Assembly: GCF_020532725.1 (NCBI RefSeq)
Contig: NZ_JAJAVC010000004.1
Location: 62,001 to 126,000, forward strand
From: Methylobacillus arboreus
GTDB taxonomy: Bacteria; Pseudomonadota; Gammaproteobacteria; Burkholderiales; Methylophilaceae
DNA: 64,000 bases
Direction of reading: 5' to 3'
Every line of letters begins with the position of its first letter. The stretch's first letter is position 1. This document shows, piece by piece, positions 1-8,714 of the stretch. Under the pieces are notes generated by a model, which did no database searches, was not told where the DNA came from, and worked only from the letters and a program-made list of their open reading frames with translations. Both the position numbers and the translations under genes were made by a program.

Positions 1-1783
1 CCCTTGATATCCCGGTGTTGCCTTCAAATAGTTCATCGAAACGTACATCCAGCAGGGCGGCATTGAAGTCGATACGCCAGTGCTCAACCGGCAGCAACGT
101 CGTGGTGAATTCAATGCCGCGTGAGGATTGCTTGCCTCCCTGCACAGAAATCAACGGGTCTGTCGGGCTTCTGGTAATGATGTCATCCTTGGCAATATGG
201 TAGGCAGCCAGTGTGATCTCTCCCTTTGATTGAGAAAGCAGGTGCTTGATGCCAATTTCATATTGGCGCGACCTGGTCAGGTCGAACCTCGCATTGTCGA
301 GATTCAGCCCCAGCATATTGGTGATCGGGTCGGTACCGCGACTGGTCTGTGCATACAATGAGAAATCAGGTGTAACGTCGTAGACTGCGCCAACCCGCCA
401 GGTGAACGGGGAAAAGTTCTGGGATGAGCTTGCGGCGGGGGCAATGTAATCCTTGCGCTTGGTATCGATGTAATCCTTGCGCAAGCTGACGAGCAGTTTC
501 AGCCTGTCCGTCGCATTCCAGGCGTTTTCCAGAAACAGCGCTCTCTGATCGAGATCCGCAGCATAATTGTTGCGTAGTGCCTGGTTGGTGATGAAGCTAC
601 CTGCGGCCGGGTCATACAGATCGACCGTATCGGTGAGTGAGTTATTGGTATTCATCTTGTGCATGAAATCTACACGGGAGATATCCACGCCGATCGCTAA
701 ACGGTTTTCCTGGCCAAAAATACTGGAGCTGGAGGCAAGCTGGAAAATATTGCCGATCTGCTTGAGGTCATGGTCCACATTGCGGAATGCCGCACGGGTA
801 ACACGCAGTGTCGAAGGGTTCAGGCGCAGGTCGTCAGCATAGCGCCAGTCGCGTGTTGCGTGAAACCAGTAGGCTTCATTCGTAAGAGATAGTTCAGGCG
901 TAATGTCCCATTCGATTTTTGCCCGCGCCCGGGTATCGACGAAATCCATCTTGTTATTCCCGACGTTGTAATTGTTCCTGCGCAGGCCATAAAGCAGTTT
1001 GCCATTCACCGCAGGAACGCCATAGTTCACGGTGGGCGAGTCTTCAGCATGATCGAGCGTGAAGCCAAAACGCACATTATCGGAAGGCTCAAACTGCCAT
1101 GAAGTCATGATCTTCTTGGTGTCGTAATCGCCGCGGTCAATGTAGCTGTTGCCGCCAGCGACGGATGCGTCAATACGGAAAGCGCCAATTTCACCGAGCG
1201 CACCTGTGCCGCCAAGCGCAGAACGATAAGCACCGCGCGTGCCGATTCCGACTAATGCTTCCAATGAGGCTTCCCTGCTGGCCTTTTTGCGAATGCTGTT
1301 CACAATGCCGCCGCTGGAAGCATCGCCGAACAATGCGGAGGCAGGGCCGCGCAGCACTTCGATTCTTTCATATCCCCAACTGTCAGACGGATAGGTCAAT
1401 GTCCCGGCTGCGGTAATCAGCCGAATACCATCTTCCGCCTGTGCGACAGAATTGTTTCCGGCAAAGCCGCGAGATGAAAAGGACTGCCCAACTCCAGGCG
1501 TGCCGATATCAGAAATCCCCACGGTACGTGTGACCGCTTCCCGGATGGAAACATCGCCTCGCTGGCGGATCGTATCGGTATCGACCGAGTCGATACTGGC
1601 CGGGATTTCCTTAGCGGCAAGTCCCAGCCGGTTGCTGGTGGTATTGACCTTGTTGAGTTTGATGCCGGGTTTGTCAGATTGACCGGACACCGTAATTTCT
1701 TCAAGCAAGGCTGGAGTTTCGGCAAATGCCGGATTAGAGAAAATACCAACAATGGCGAAAGTGACAAGACGATTTTGTTTCAT
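1..1783 (-). CDS. TonB-dependent siderophore-type receptor, 3' end beyond the left edge
   Basis: Outer-membrane receptor predicted to import a metal chelate or corrinoid using TonB energy. The minus-strand frame is open from the ATG at 1783 to the window edge (about 594 residues), so the C-terminal strands are missing from view, not broken. A signal peptide (about residues 1-21, ending AFA) is followed by a plug domain with RQRGDVSIREAV, SSRGFAGNN and YERIEVLRGPASALFG, then barrel sequence. It is a close paralogue of the receptor encoded just upstream at 1862-3955, with near-identical plug motifs such as GQSFSSRGFAGNNSVAQAED. It probably shares that gene's cobalamin-riboswitch leader, although a strong hairpin lies between them. 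The family resembles FhuE/FoxA-type receptors more than BtuB; the substrate is unknown. Confidence 0.88.
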   Translation of the reverse strand, partial: MKQNRLVTFAIVGIFSNPAFAETPALLEEITVSGQSDKPGIKLNKVNTTSNRLGLAAKEIPASIDSVDTDTIRQRGDVSIREAVTRTVGISDIGTPGVGQSFSSRGFAGNNSVAQAEDGIRLITAAGTLTYPSDSWGYERIEVLRGPASALFGDASSGGIVNSIRKKASREASLEALVGIGTRGAYRSALGGTGALGEIGAFRIDASVAGGNSYIDRGDYDTKKIMTSWQFEPSDNVRFGFTLDHAEDSPTVNYGVPAVNGKLLYGLRRNNYNVGNNKMDFVDTRARAKIEWDITPELSLTNEAYWFHATRDWRYADDLRLNPSTLRVTRAAFRNVDHDLKQIGNIFQLASSSSIFGQENRLAIGVDISRVDFMHKMNTNNSLTDTVDLYDPAAGSFITNQALRNNYAADLDQRALFLENAWNATDRLKLLVSLRKDYIDTKRKDYIAPAASSSQNFSPFTWRVGAVYDVTPDFSLYAQTSRGTDPITNMLGLNLDNARFDLTRSRQYEIGIKHLLSQSKGEITLAAYHIAKDDIITRSPTDPLISVQGGKQSSRGIEFTTTLLPVEHWRIDFNAALLDVRFDELFEGNTGISR

Positions 1784-1812
1784 GATTTTGGATTATTTAT
1801 ATTGATGATGAG

Positions 1813-1840
1813 CGGGAATAAAGGGCAGCCTTTATTCCCG
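1813..1840 (-). terminator. 12-bp perfect inverted repeat between tandem receptors
   Basis: CGGGAATAAAGG and CCTTTATTCCCG flank a 4-base loop, giving a 12-bp perfect hairpin in the 78-base gap between the two receptor genes. There is no run of U after it in either direction, so a classical intrinsic terminator is uncertain. It could instead stabilise the upstream mRNA end or lower expression of the second receptor. Confidence 0.5.
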
Positions 1841-1861
1841 TGAGGTATACGATGCGTCAGG

Positions 1862-3955
1862 CTAGTAGCGGAATTCCGCAGTCAATTCTAGTTGGCGGGG
1901 GGCGCCGACGATCTGCTGGGTACTACCATAGGCGAGCGCTGCATAGAACTTGTCAGTCAAGTTACGAATATTGGCGCGTAGCGTCATCTGCTTGTTTACA
2001 TGCCAGGCTGCGCTTGCATCATAAACTGTATAAGCAGCCAAGCTAATGTCATTAGCATTATTTGCGTAACGCTTGCCTATATAACGTGCACCGATGCCAG
2101 CTTCCCACTCGGGTGCCTGATAATAGACCCAAGCATTTGCCACTTTCTCTGGTACATTGGTTGGAGTATTGCCTGCACGTGAAATGCCGGCGCCACCTTC
2201 TCTCAATTCATCATACCTAGCATTCAGTAATGCGGCATTGAAATCCAGACGCCAGTGCTCAACAGGATACAGCGTGGTGGAGTATTCAATACCGCGTGAA
2301 GACTGTTTGCCACCTTGCACAGAAATGGAGGGTGTAATTGGATCCTGCGTAATGATGTTGTCCTTGGCAATATGATATAGCGCAAGTGTCCATTCCCCTT
2401 TGATATTCTCCAGAGATTGCTTAATACCGACTTCTGCTTGACGTGAGCGGGTTAGGTCAAATTGGCTATTTGCTAGGTTTAAGCCCAGTAAATTAGTAAT
2501 TGGATCAGTACCTTTGCTTATTTGCCCATAGAGATTAGTATTGTCGGTTGCTTCAAGCACTGTACCAAGGCGCCATGTGACAGGAGAGAATTTATCGCGG
2601 ACTTCATTTGCGACATTTCTAAAATCTTCACGATCCGAATGAATAAATTCTTTACGAACACCAGCAATCAGCTTCCAGCGGTCATTTAGATTAAATGCAT
2701 CTTCGGCAAAAAATGCTTGTTGCCTGATGGTGCCATTGTAATTAGGTAATACTGCCGTCGTGCTGAGAAATAAACCTGTGTCAGCACCTAAAGGAATAAC
2801 GTTACTAGCCGTATTTCCAGCATTACTCGCATGATGGAGTTCAGATCTCGAAATCTCCCAGCCGGCAGAAAATCGATTCTGATGTTCCCAAAATTCATCA
2901 CTATGAATAATCTCAAATCGATTTCCAATTTGTTTTTGACCATGAGTAATGGCAAGAAAGGTGCTTTGGGTTACTGTGTTTGTAATGGAGTTAAGTGCGT
3001 AGTTTTCAGCATTCTGCCATTCTCTGTCAGATTTGAACCAGTAAGCTTCATTCTTTAATTGTAGGTGCTCAGTCACATTCCATTCAATTTTTGCCCGGGC
3101 ACGGGTATCCTCAAACTCCATTTCATTATTAGTTACGTTGTAATTTGAACTGCGCAATGCGTGGTTAATCTTGCCGTTACGTAAAGGTGCACCAAAATTG
3201 GCAGTGGGTGAATCTTTGGCATGATCCAGGGTAAAACCAATTCGCAGATGATCTGTGGGGGTAAATAATAACGATGTCATGATTTTTTTGCTGTCATAGT
3301 CACCGCGGCTTATATAGCCATCACCACCCAATACAGATGCATCAATGCGAAAGGCACCAATTTCACTTATAGCGCCAGTGCCACCCAGTGCAGCACGGTA
3401 TGCACCATATGAACCAGCTCCAACCAATGCTTCTATAGAGGCTTCACGGCTCGCTTGTTTGCGGATGCTATTGACAATGCCGCCAGAAGAGCCATCGCCA
3501 AATAATACTGAAGCAGGGCCACGCAGTACCTCAATACGTTCATATCCCCAAGTGTCAGATGGATAAGTGAGTGTCCCCGCACCTGTCATTAACCTGACAC
3601 CATCTTCAGCTTGAGCAACGGAATTGTTACCAGCGAAACCACGAGAAGAAAATGACTGGCCATTACCAGGCGTACTAATATCAGTAATACCAGTGGTACG
3701 TGTGACTGCCTCACGGACGGATATGTCACCACGCTGTCGAATAGTCTGGATATCCAGGGTTTCAATGCTGGCAGGCGTTTCCTGTGCGGTCAGTCCCAAG
3801 CGGTTGCTGGTGCTGTTGGTCTTTTTCAAGTTGAGTCCGGGTTTGTCGGGCTGTGCTTTGACCTGGATTTCCTCTAGCGTGGCTTCCTCTGCCAGCGCCC
3901 CGCTGGATAAGGCTGCCAATACAGCGGCGGCTAGGATATGGTTTGTGCGTTTCAT
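1862..3955 (-). CDS. TonB-dependent siderophore-type receptor
   Basis: Complete 697-residue outer-membrane receptor. Signal peptide residues 1-22 (ends SGALA), a TonB-box-like segment near LEEIQVKAQ, plug domain about 55-165 with the signature YERIEVLRGPASVLFGDGSSG, then a 22-strand-type barrel ending in an aromatic residue (AEFRY). The plug type is that of ferric-siderophore receptors (FhuE/FoxA/FpvA-like). A minus-strand cobalamin riboswitch lies about 235 bases upstream with no other gene between, so the receptor is expected to be repressed by adenosylcobalamin. That context suggests a corrinoid or cobalt-linked substrate rather than iron, but the sequence family alone would be called a siderophore receptor. 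A paralogue follows immediately downstream. Confidence 0.92.
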   Translation of the reverse strand: MKRTNHILAAAVLAALSSGALAEEATLEEIQVKAQPDKPGLNLKKTNSTSNRLGLTAQETPASIETLDIQTIRQRGDISVREAVTRTTGITDISTPGNGQSFSSRGFAGNNSVAQAEDGVRLMTGAGTLTYPSDTWGYERIEVLRGPASVLFGDGSSGGIVNSIRKQASREASIEALVGAGSYGAYRAALGGTGAISEIGAFRIDASVLGGDGYISRGDYDSKKIMTSLLFTPTDHLRIGFTLDHAKDSPTANFGAPLRNGKINHALRSSNYNVTNNEMEFEDTRARAKIEWNVTEHLQLKNEAYWFKSDREWQNAENYALNSITNTVTQSTFLAITHGQKQIGNRFEIIHSDEFWEHQNRFSAGWEISRSELHHASNAGNTASNVIPLGADTGLFLSTTAVLPNYNGTIRQQAFFAEDAFNLNDRWKLIAGVRKEFIHSDREDFRNVANEVRDKFSPVTWRLGTVLEATDNTNLYGQISKGTDPITNLLGLNLANSQFDLTRSRQAEVGIKQSLENIKGEWTLALYHIAKDNIITQDPITPSISVQGGKQSSRGIEYSTTLYPVEHWRLDFNAALLNARYDELREGGAGISRAGNTPTNVPEKVANAWVYYQAPEWEAGIGARYIGKRYANNANDISLAAYTVYDASAAWHVNKQMTLRANIRNLTDKFYAALAYGSTQQIVGAPRQLELTAEFRY

Positions 3956-4189
3956 ATTCAGTTGCTCCCAAATTCATTAAATTCAGCATGACGAGATCGC
4001 CATGAGCATGGCAGCTATGATGTCGGAGAGGGGCTGGGATTACGCATGCAAGATGAATTGCCGAAGGCAATTTGTACTGGCTAGGAGGCGTTAGCCCAAA
4101 CCAGTGCTTGCAATGAATAACGTGAATGAAGCGACAGAAAAATCGCCGATTACAGGACACCCCGCCCTTATTCGAACAGCATAACTGTC

Positions 4190-4370
4190 TTACGGCAGGT
4201 CTCCTGACTTTCGGGTCATCGTCTTGTTTGCGGCCTTCCCAGATCAATGTCCAGTGGCAAGAGGTGCAAACAGACTCACCGATTACAGTTGCGGGGGCAG
4301 TTCCGGGTTAGGATCATGATGTCGGCACCGGATTCCCTATTATTTTTGCTGGAGGTACCAGCAAAAAACC
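4190..4370 (-). promoter_or_regulatory. Cobalamin riboswitch (leader of the tandem receptors)
   Basis: On the minus strand the core elements occur in order: GGTACC in a 10-bp perfect hairpin (4343-4367), AATAGGGAATCCGGTG, CTGCCCCCGCAACTGTAA, the GCCACTG element, and the B12 box GTCAGGAGACCTGCC at 4208-4194. This matches the cobalamin riboswitch consensus known from btuB leaders. The only downstream genes are the two siderophore-type receptors. The 235-base stretch between aptamer and ATG contains a small AATTGCC/GGCAATT hairpin (about 4056-4072) but no clear terminator, so the expression platform is not identified. Confidence 0.93.
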
Positions 4371-4423
4371 GTAAGTTGAAAAATGTTAGATTTTATTTCT
4401 CAGTGAATCAATCTTTATTTACG

Positions 4424-5005
4424 TTATTCTCCTTCTAGTCGAGGGAAAGTTGGAATGGTTTCTCCTGGATACCAGAATCGTGCATGGCATGTTTCGCATG
4501 CGCGTTGAATATTCTCTCCCGCACGCAGGAGATCTTCAGGGTCTTTATTATCAATCGCAGTAATTGCTTCATAAACTGCGGTATGCAACAAATGTGCACT
4601 GGCAATAAAAGCACTGCGATTTTTTGCTATGGTTGCTTCAATGTGTTCTGCACCCAATTCAACAGGATGAGTTGAGGTTTCTGCGCCTTCGTGGGCTACT
4701 TTTCTACCAGTGATCAGGAGCAGGTTGGTCGCTTCAGCTAGGGTGATGGCATGCTGGCGAACCTCGGCCCATTCTTCATCCGTCTGCGGGCTTTTTTCTT
4801 CAATGCCTTCGCTGGTAATCACTGTAGATACCGCGTTCCATACATGATCGGCATTGGGATCGATGATAGATATCATGATTTCTTGCAGCGATGCGGTAGG
4901 ATTGAAAAGCGGGGGTTCCTCTTCGATGCTTTTATTGCATGCAGTCAGTGCGGCGCTTAATGTAACAAACAAAGCTGGTAATAAATAACGGAATCGATGT
5001 TTCAC
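4424..5005 (-). CDS. Lipoprotein c-type cytochrome
   Basis: Predicted 193-residue lipoprotein starting at GTG (5005-5003), two bases after the stop of the upstream membrane protein gene. The lipobox LTAC places the acylated cysteine at residue 23. A single haem-binding motif CETCH lies near the C-terminus (about residues 170-174), the arrangement of class II (cytochrome c-prime-like) helical-bundle cytochromes; the segment before it is largely helical. An upstream ATG would extend the frame but would overlap the preceding gene and hide the signal sequence. It is the last gene of the 8358-4424 operon and probably acts as periplasmic electron carrier or sensor for that system. The function is not established. 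Confidence 0.8.
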   Translation of the reverse strand: MKHRFRYLLPALFVTLSAALTACNKSIEEEPPLFNPTASLQEIMISIIDPNADHVWNAVSTVITSEGIEEKSPQTDEEWAEVRQHAITLAEATNLLLITGRKVAHEGAETSTHPVELGAEHIEATIAKNRSAFIASAHLLHTAVYEAITAIDNKDPEDLLRAGENIQRACETCHARFWYPGETIPTFPRLEGE

Positions 5006-5007
5006 GA

Positions 5008-5481
5008 TTAAACAAATCCTATAAAGCGCCCAGCGAAGGCAACGCCAAACCACAATGTCAATGTGACAATCGCAATCGATCTGGCTAGCCATGGATTCGG
5101 TTTTTCCTGTTTGGTGATCCATCTATATAGGGTGACCTGGATAAATAATGCAGCAAGGATAAGGTAAAGTTTGATCCAGAAAACCGGGTTGCTGTGATAA
5201 TGCAGTGCTGCAGGAATGAAAATCAGCAGGCCGGAAACTACAAGTAATCCAAACCCAAGCCAAATTAATTTTGAGCTTTCGTGGGCGAGTTTGGGTAATG
5301 GTTGTTGATATAAACCGAATCCAAATAGTCGCAGGCTGATCAGCACGATGGGCGCCAGTACCAAAATAATGCCTGCGATGTGGGCGATTTGAGCAACCGC
5401 CCATAACATCCGATCTTGTTTGCCAATAAACACGCCGAATCCGCTATTTTGGATGGCGTTAAAGAGTTCCAGACTCGTCAT
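5008..5481 (-). CDS. DUF6644-like inner-membrane protein (second copy)
   Basis: 157-residue integral membrane protein with four predicted helices: about residues 29-50 (AQIAHIAGIILVLAPIVLI), 72-90, 100-118 and 135-154. It is similar in layout to the 164-residue protein encoded directly upstream: a short amphipathic N-terminus, a histidine in the first helix (QIAHIAGI versus EGIHLIGL), and a C-terminal helix ending in AGRF or TGRL. The paired His-containing helices could bind haem, and the downstream cytochrome supports a redox role, but this is inference. I know the family only as a domain of unknown function. Confidence 0.72.
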   Translation of the reverse strand: MTSLELFNAIQNSGFGVFIGKQDRMLWAVAQIAHIAGIILVLAPIVLISLRLFGFGLYQQPLPKLAHESSKLIWLGFGLLVVSGLLIFIPAALHYHSNPVFWIKLYLILAALFIQVTLYRWITKQEKPNPWLARSIAIVTLTLWFGVAFAGRFIGFV

Positions 5482-5504
5482 GATGTAGTCCTGATGGGTA
5501 TCAA

Positions 5505-5999
5505 TTAATAGCTAAGGTAGGGAATCAAGCGTCCTGTAATGACGACGAGACTCCATAAAATGAGAGACCCCCAGGCAGCGACAAGTACGCCAGTCGGTAA
5601 AGTTGTCGCATAGCCCCACTGCTGAACATTACGCCCCCATTTGAATTCAAACCAAGCTGCATTGATGCCGGCGAATACGATAAATGCCAGTTTCCATAGA
5701 AATACAGGGAGTTCGATTAATTTTGTCGCTCCAGCCACAAACAATAACGCCCCTGTCGCCATGGTGACGGCAAAACCACCCAAAAGCCATGGTCTTAATT
5801 GTTTCAATATTTGTGGGATGGGGACGTGGCGGAACACCAGGCCAACCAGGCGCAAATCGATAAAAAAAAGTAAGCCAACCGAGAGCGCCAGGCCAATCAG
5901 GTGAATGCCTTCAACGATGGGGAAAGCAAATAAAGATTCCCGCAGGGAAGTCCCGATCTCGGAATCATAAAGCAGTTCTGCAAATGCTAAGACTGACAT
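5505..5999 (-). CDS. DUF6644-like inner-membrane protein (first copy)
   Basis: 164-residue integral membrane protein with four hydrophobic helices (about 27-50, 70-90, 97-115, 135-158). The first contains the conserved-looking FPIVEGIHLIGL stretch. It is a tandem paralogue of the next gene in the operon (23-base gap). No catalytic motif is recognisable. The position between two exported paralogues and a cytochrome lipoprotein suggests the two proteins form a membrane complex for an envelope redox or transport process that has not been described. Confidence 0.72.
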   Translation of the reverse strand: MSVLAFAELLYDSEIGTSLRESLFAFPIVEGIHLIGLALSVGLLFFIDLRLVGLVFRHVPIPQILKQLRPWLLGGFAVTMATGALLFVAGATKLIELPVFLWKLAFIVFAGINAAWFEFKWGRNVQQWGYATTLPTGVLVAAWGSLILWSLVVITGRLIPYLSY

Positions 6000-6103
6000 T
6001 TGTTGCCTTTATTACACGTAGAATGACGCCGTGCTCTCTGTTAAGTTGGCACGGCGACTAAAAAGCGCTTCATTGATTGAAGTAGCGCTACATCTTTGCT
6101 TGA

Positions 6104-7066
6104 CTACTGAGCACCCATGCCGAACGCGGCATTATTCTCTGCACAAATGCGTTCTTCACCTTCCAGGATCACGTTTTTGCCTTTATGTTTTGCTTGGCCA
6201 ACTTCAAAATGCCAACCATTTGGCTCGTCATTCTCAGTCCAGCGGCGGGCCGGAATAGTGACTGTGAAAGGCTTCGTATAGACTGTAGGGTCAGTGAAAA
6301 CGGCAACGTAATTAAAGCGTTTTCGATCAGGACTAAAAATGAAACGCTCCTGAATATGGCCATTTTCGCTGATGAATTCACCTGTACGACCAAACAGGGC
6401 CTTGCCGTTATGGTTTTTTACATCCACGACAAGGGTGTTGCCTTCCCAGTGCCCATATGAGTCACCGTTCCATAACTTGATATTGTCTGGCAGATGGTTT
6501 TTCTTATTCAAGTGGATAAGCCGTGTGCCTGAGTTAAAGTAGAAAAAAACGTAGCCTGGATATTGGCGGATTTCGTAACCATGCCAATAAAATGACTTTG
6601 GCACTCCGCCAGGGGCGCATCTTGCTAAAGGCTCTACCCATTGCTGTTCGACAGGGTCGTGAAAATGTGCCTGAAACTCTTTCACTTTTTCCAACGCCCA
6701 GGGTTGGAATGGCACTTCGCCGCTGGCCGGGTCACTCACCCGGCTTGGCGCACGTTGTTCTCTTGGGGTTTTTGGTGCTCTGCCAGATCCAGGAATGCCG
6801 CCCTGGGGGTCGGTGAAGTTATTGTGATTGGCAATCGTGTTTGACCAGAAGCCTTGCACGTCAGGCTGGCCATCAGGTAAAAAAGGGCCGGTCCATTTTC
6901 CAGAGGCGATTTGAGGAAAAGTGGATTCCTGATTAATGCCGCTATTAGTAGGTGGAGGCGCAGGTTCTGTTTTCTTGTCTTCTGCAAACCCATGAAGTGA
7001 GAGCAACGACAATGCGCCAATCATGACAATGGCCGCAGGCTTAAAATTAAATTTCAGTTGGTTCAT
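6104..7066 (-). CDS. Exported protein of unknown function with GHWEG motif (copy 2)
   Basis: 320 residues with a Sec signal peptide (about 1-28, ending GFA). Motifs shared with the 262-residue neighbour: DVQGFW near the N-terminus, then WNGDSYGHWEGNTLVVDVKN, a following HIQERF, and DPTVYTKPF near the end. This family recurs in proteobacterial and acidobacterial genomes as uncharacterised exported proteins. The conserved His, Trp and acidic residues could bind ligand or metal; nothing identifies an enzyme class. Gene order and 29-base spacing place it in the 8358-4424 operon. Confidence 0.72.
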   Translation of the reverse strand: MNQLKFNFKPAAIVMIGALSLLSLHGFAEDKKTEPAPPPTNSGINQESTFPQIASGKWTGPFLPDGQPDVQGFWSNTIANHNNFTDPQGGIPGSGRAPKTPREQRAPSRVSDPASGEVPFQPWALEKVKEFQAHFHDPVEQQWVEPLARCAPGGVPKSFYWHGYEIRQYPGYVFFYFNSGTRLIHLNKKNHLPDNIKLWNGDSYGHWEGNTLVVDVKNHNGKALFGRTGEFISENGHIQERFIFSPDRKRFNYVAVFTDPTVYTKPFTVTIPARRWTENDEPNGWHFEVGQAKHKGKNVILEGEERICAENNAAFGMGAQ

Positions 7067-7095
7067 GTATATACCTGTTGTCTGATTGCGATGGC

Positions 7096-7884
7096 TTACT
7101 TGTTATCCGGTTTGGGCGGATAGTATTGGTCGTAATCCAAAGTGAAACGGTAATCTTCAATCAGCTGAAAGTTTTTCTCACGATGGCGGTGCAGAATCAC
7201 GCTGATATCGAAAGGGCGGCTAAATACTTGAGGGTCTTCAAGGGTAGCCTTGTATTCGATAGTGTTTTTGTCGAGAAACTTCCAGCGTTCAACCACATGA
7301 AATGCGTCACTGTGGAAATTGCCAGCACTATCTAGCCAGGTTTTGTCGTTAAAGTTTTTTACATCAACAACCAACGTGTCACCTTCCCAATGCCCGCGAG
7401 AATCTCCGAGCCATGTGTCTAAAGACTCTTCTGGATGGTCAGTGCCATTGGTGTGAATTGTTCTGACAGAGTGCCCGAACTGAAAAAGAATCGTGACATC
7501 TTGAGGTCGCTGAAGAATCTGAAATGGTGCTGGATAATAAATCCCGCGGGGAGTACCCAATGTCCAGCCTTTCGTCGCCGGGTCTGCTTTGGCACGATCT
7601 TCAAAGTTCTTCTTTTTCTGTTCCAGTGCCTGAGGCAAGTAAGGAATGAATTGGCCCTCGACAATGCCAGGCCCTGGCGGGGCATCCACCCGATTGGAAT
7701 GAGGCTCCAAATCATAGTTGGCTGCGCTGGTTGTTTGCCAGAACCCTGAAAAGTCAGGTTTGCCTTTTAAGCGGGGAATATCATCTTTTGCTATGGCGGT
7801 GCCTGCAATGAATGCCAGGGATACTACTGCAGCAGGAATAAGTTGCCTGAACTTCCTGGCTAGCGGCTGTGAAAAAACACTCAA
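7096..7884 (-). CDS. Exported protein of unknown function with GHWEG motif (copy 1)
   Basis: 262 residues with a signal peptide (about 1-32, ending GTAIA). It has the same core as the next gene: DFSGFWQT, WLGDSRGHWEGDTLVVDVKN, HVVERW and DPQVFSRPF, showing a tandem duplication followed by divergence. The copy is shorter than its paralogue, lacking the proline-rich insert between signal peptide and core. No known catalytic motif is visible. It follows the DUF6152-like gene after 42 bases, so co-transcription is likely. Confidence 0.72.
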   Translation of the reverse strand: MSVFSQPLARKFRQLIPAAVVSLAFIAGTAIAKDDIPRLKGKPDFSGFWQTTSAANYDLEPHSNRVDAPPGPGIVEGQFIPYLPQALEQKKKNFEDRAKADPATKGWTLGTPRGIYYPAPFQILQRPQDVTILFQFGHSVRTIHTNGTDHPEESLDTWLGDSRGHWEGDTLVVDVKNFNDKTWLDSAGNFHSDAFHVVERWKFLDKNTIEYKATLEDPQVFSRPFDISVILHRHREKNFQLIEDYRFTLDYDQYYPPKPDNK

Positions 7885-7926
7885 GAAATTTCTCCTAACT
7901 TAGTATTTGAGCGATGCAGCAGGAAG

Positions 7927-8358
7927 TTATTGCGCGACTTCTCTTGCGGTAGGTGCATCTTGTGCGCCACCGGTCTCAAACGAGCGTCCGTCTGCCAGTA
8001 CAGTCACAACGGCGTAACCAAAGGCTTTCCCGCTTTTGGCACGGTAACCCTTGATAGTGACCTCGGTTCCAATTGGCAAAGTAGATTTGGCTAGCCCTTT
8101 TTGCCTCAAGCCGAACGGAGTACCAAACTCAAACCCCCAGTTGGTGACATTGCCAGATGCGTCTTGTACATCCAGATAAAGCCAACTATGTGGATTGACC
8201 AACTCAAGCTTGGTAACTTTGCCTTTGACCTGGATTGGTTGATTGCTATCAAACTCAGCAGAGAATGCATGGTGAGCGTTTGCCGGAGTAGAGGCAAAGA
8301 TCACCGAGGTGACGGCTAGAACGATTGGGCCTAAAAATCTTGTATTCAGCAATTGCAC
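7927..8358 (-). CDS. DUF6152-like small periplasmic protein
   Basis: 143 residues from a GTG start at 8358-8356, chosen because GAGGAG lies at the right distance upstream and the protein then begins with a clean signal peptide ending STPANA. An upstream ATG would add a non-hydrophobic extension. The mature protein begins HHAFSAEFD and contains VTKLELVNPHSWLYLDV, matching the small exported DUF6152 family with an N-terminal HH motif and an NPHS motif. The function is unknown; the terminal histidine pair is compatible with metal binding. It is first gene of the operon that continues to the cytochrome lipoprotein. Confidence 0.78.
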   Translation of the reverse strand: MQLLNTRFLGPIVLAVTSVIFASTPANAHHAFSAEFDSNQPIQVKGKVTKLELVNPHSWLYLDVQDASGNVTNWGFEFGTPFGLRQKGLAKSTLPIGTEVTIKGYRAKSGKAFGYAVVTVLADGRSFETGGAQDAPTAREVAQ

Positions 8359-8714
8359 TGAAAGCTCCTCAAATAAAAACTTGATGCGATGAATTACTGG
8401 AACCCATTGGCATCGAACTGCCAAGTGGCTGGTAAAAGGATGGTTAGCAGTAGGCATTTATCATGCCAACTGATCGAATCAAATTCTGCCTGAGGATGCA
8501 GTGGGTAGACTTTTGTAACCTTATGATTTTATTTTTATATATAAAAACTGATAAGGAAACAAAGTGTTGAGGAATAACATTTTGTGTTGTTTTTTAAACA
8601 CTAAAGCCGTTGTAAGTGTTTTAAATTAAACAATTTAGAGGTGCTTATGTCTGAAATTAGGCAAAAAAATGCCGGCTTTTGCCGGCACTTGAATTGACTT
8701 GCTTGCGCGAGAGG
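8359..8714. other. Intergenic region with promoter area of the DUF6152 operon
   Basis: AT-rich gap between the 887-residue receptor and the DUF6152-like gene. It contains the receptor's terminator near 8669-8689 and poly-T/poly-A stretches around 8520-8640 that probably hold the operon promoter. I see no RNA gene or riboswitch-like element here. Confidence 0.5.
8667..8690 (-). terminator. Intrinsic terminator of the 887-residue receptor gene
   Basis: On the minus strand GTGCCGGC, loop AAAA, GCCGGCAT is followed directly by seven T residues, a classic rho-independent terminator 25 bases after the receptor stop codon. Confidence 0.85.

Noticed and set aside
1417-1767. 116-codon minus-strand frame at the receptor's 5' end
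   Set aside because: It is out of frame with the receptor sequence, which is open from 1783 to the window edge and matches the paralogue.
3762-4247. 161-codon minus-strand frame across the riboswitch and receptor start
   Set aside because: It overlaps the structured aptamer and the receptor signal peptide in another frame; no domain.
4343-4367. 10-bp perfect inverted repeat as terminator of the cytochrome lipoprotein gene
   Set aside because: On the minus strand it is followed by A residues rather than T and contains the 5' GGTACC element of the riboswitch, so it is better read as part of the aptamer.
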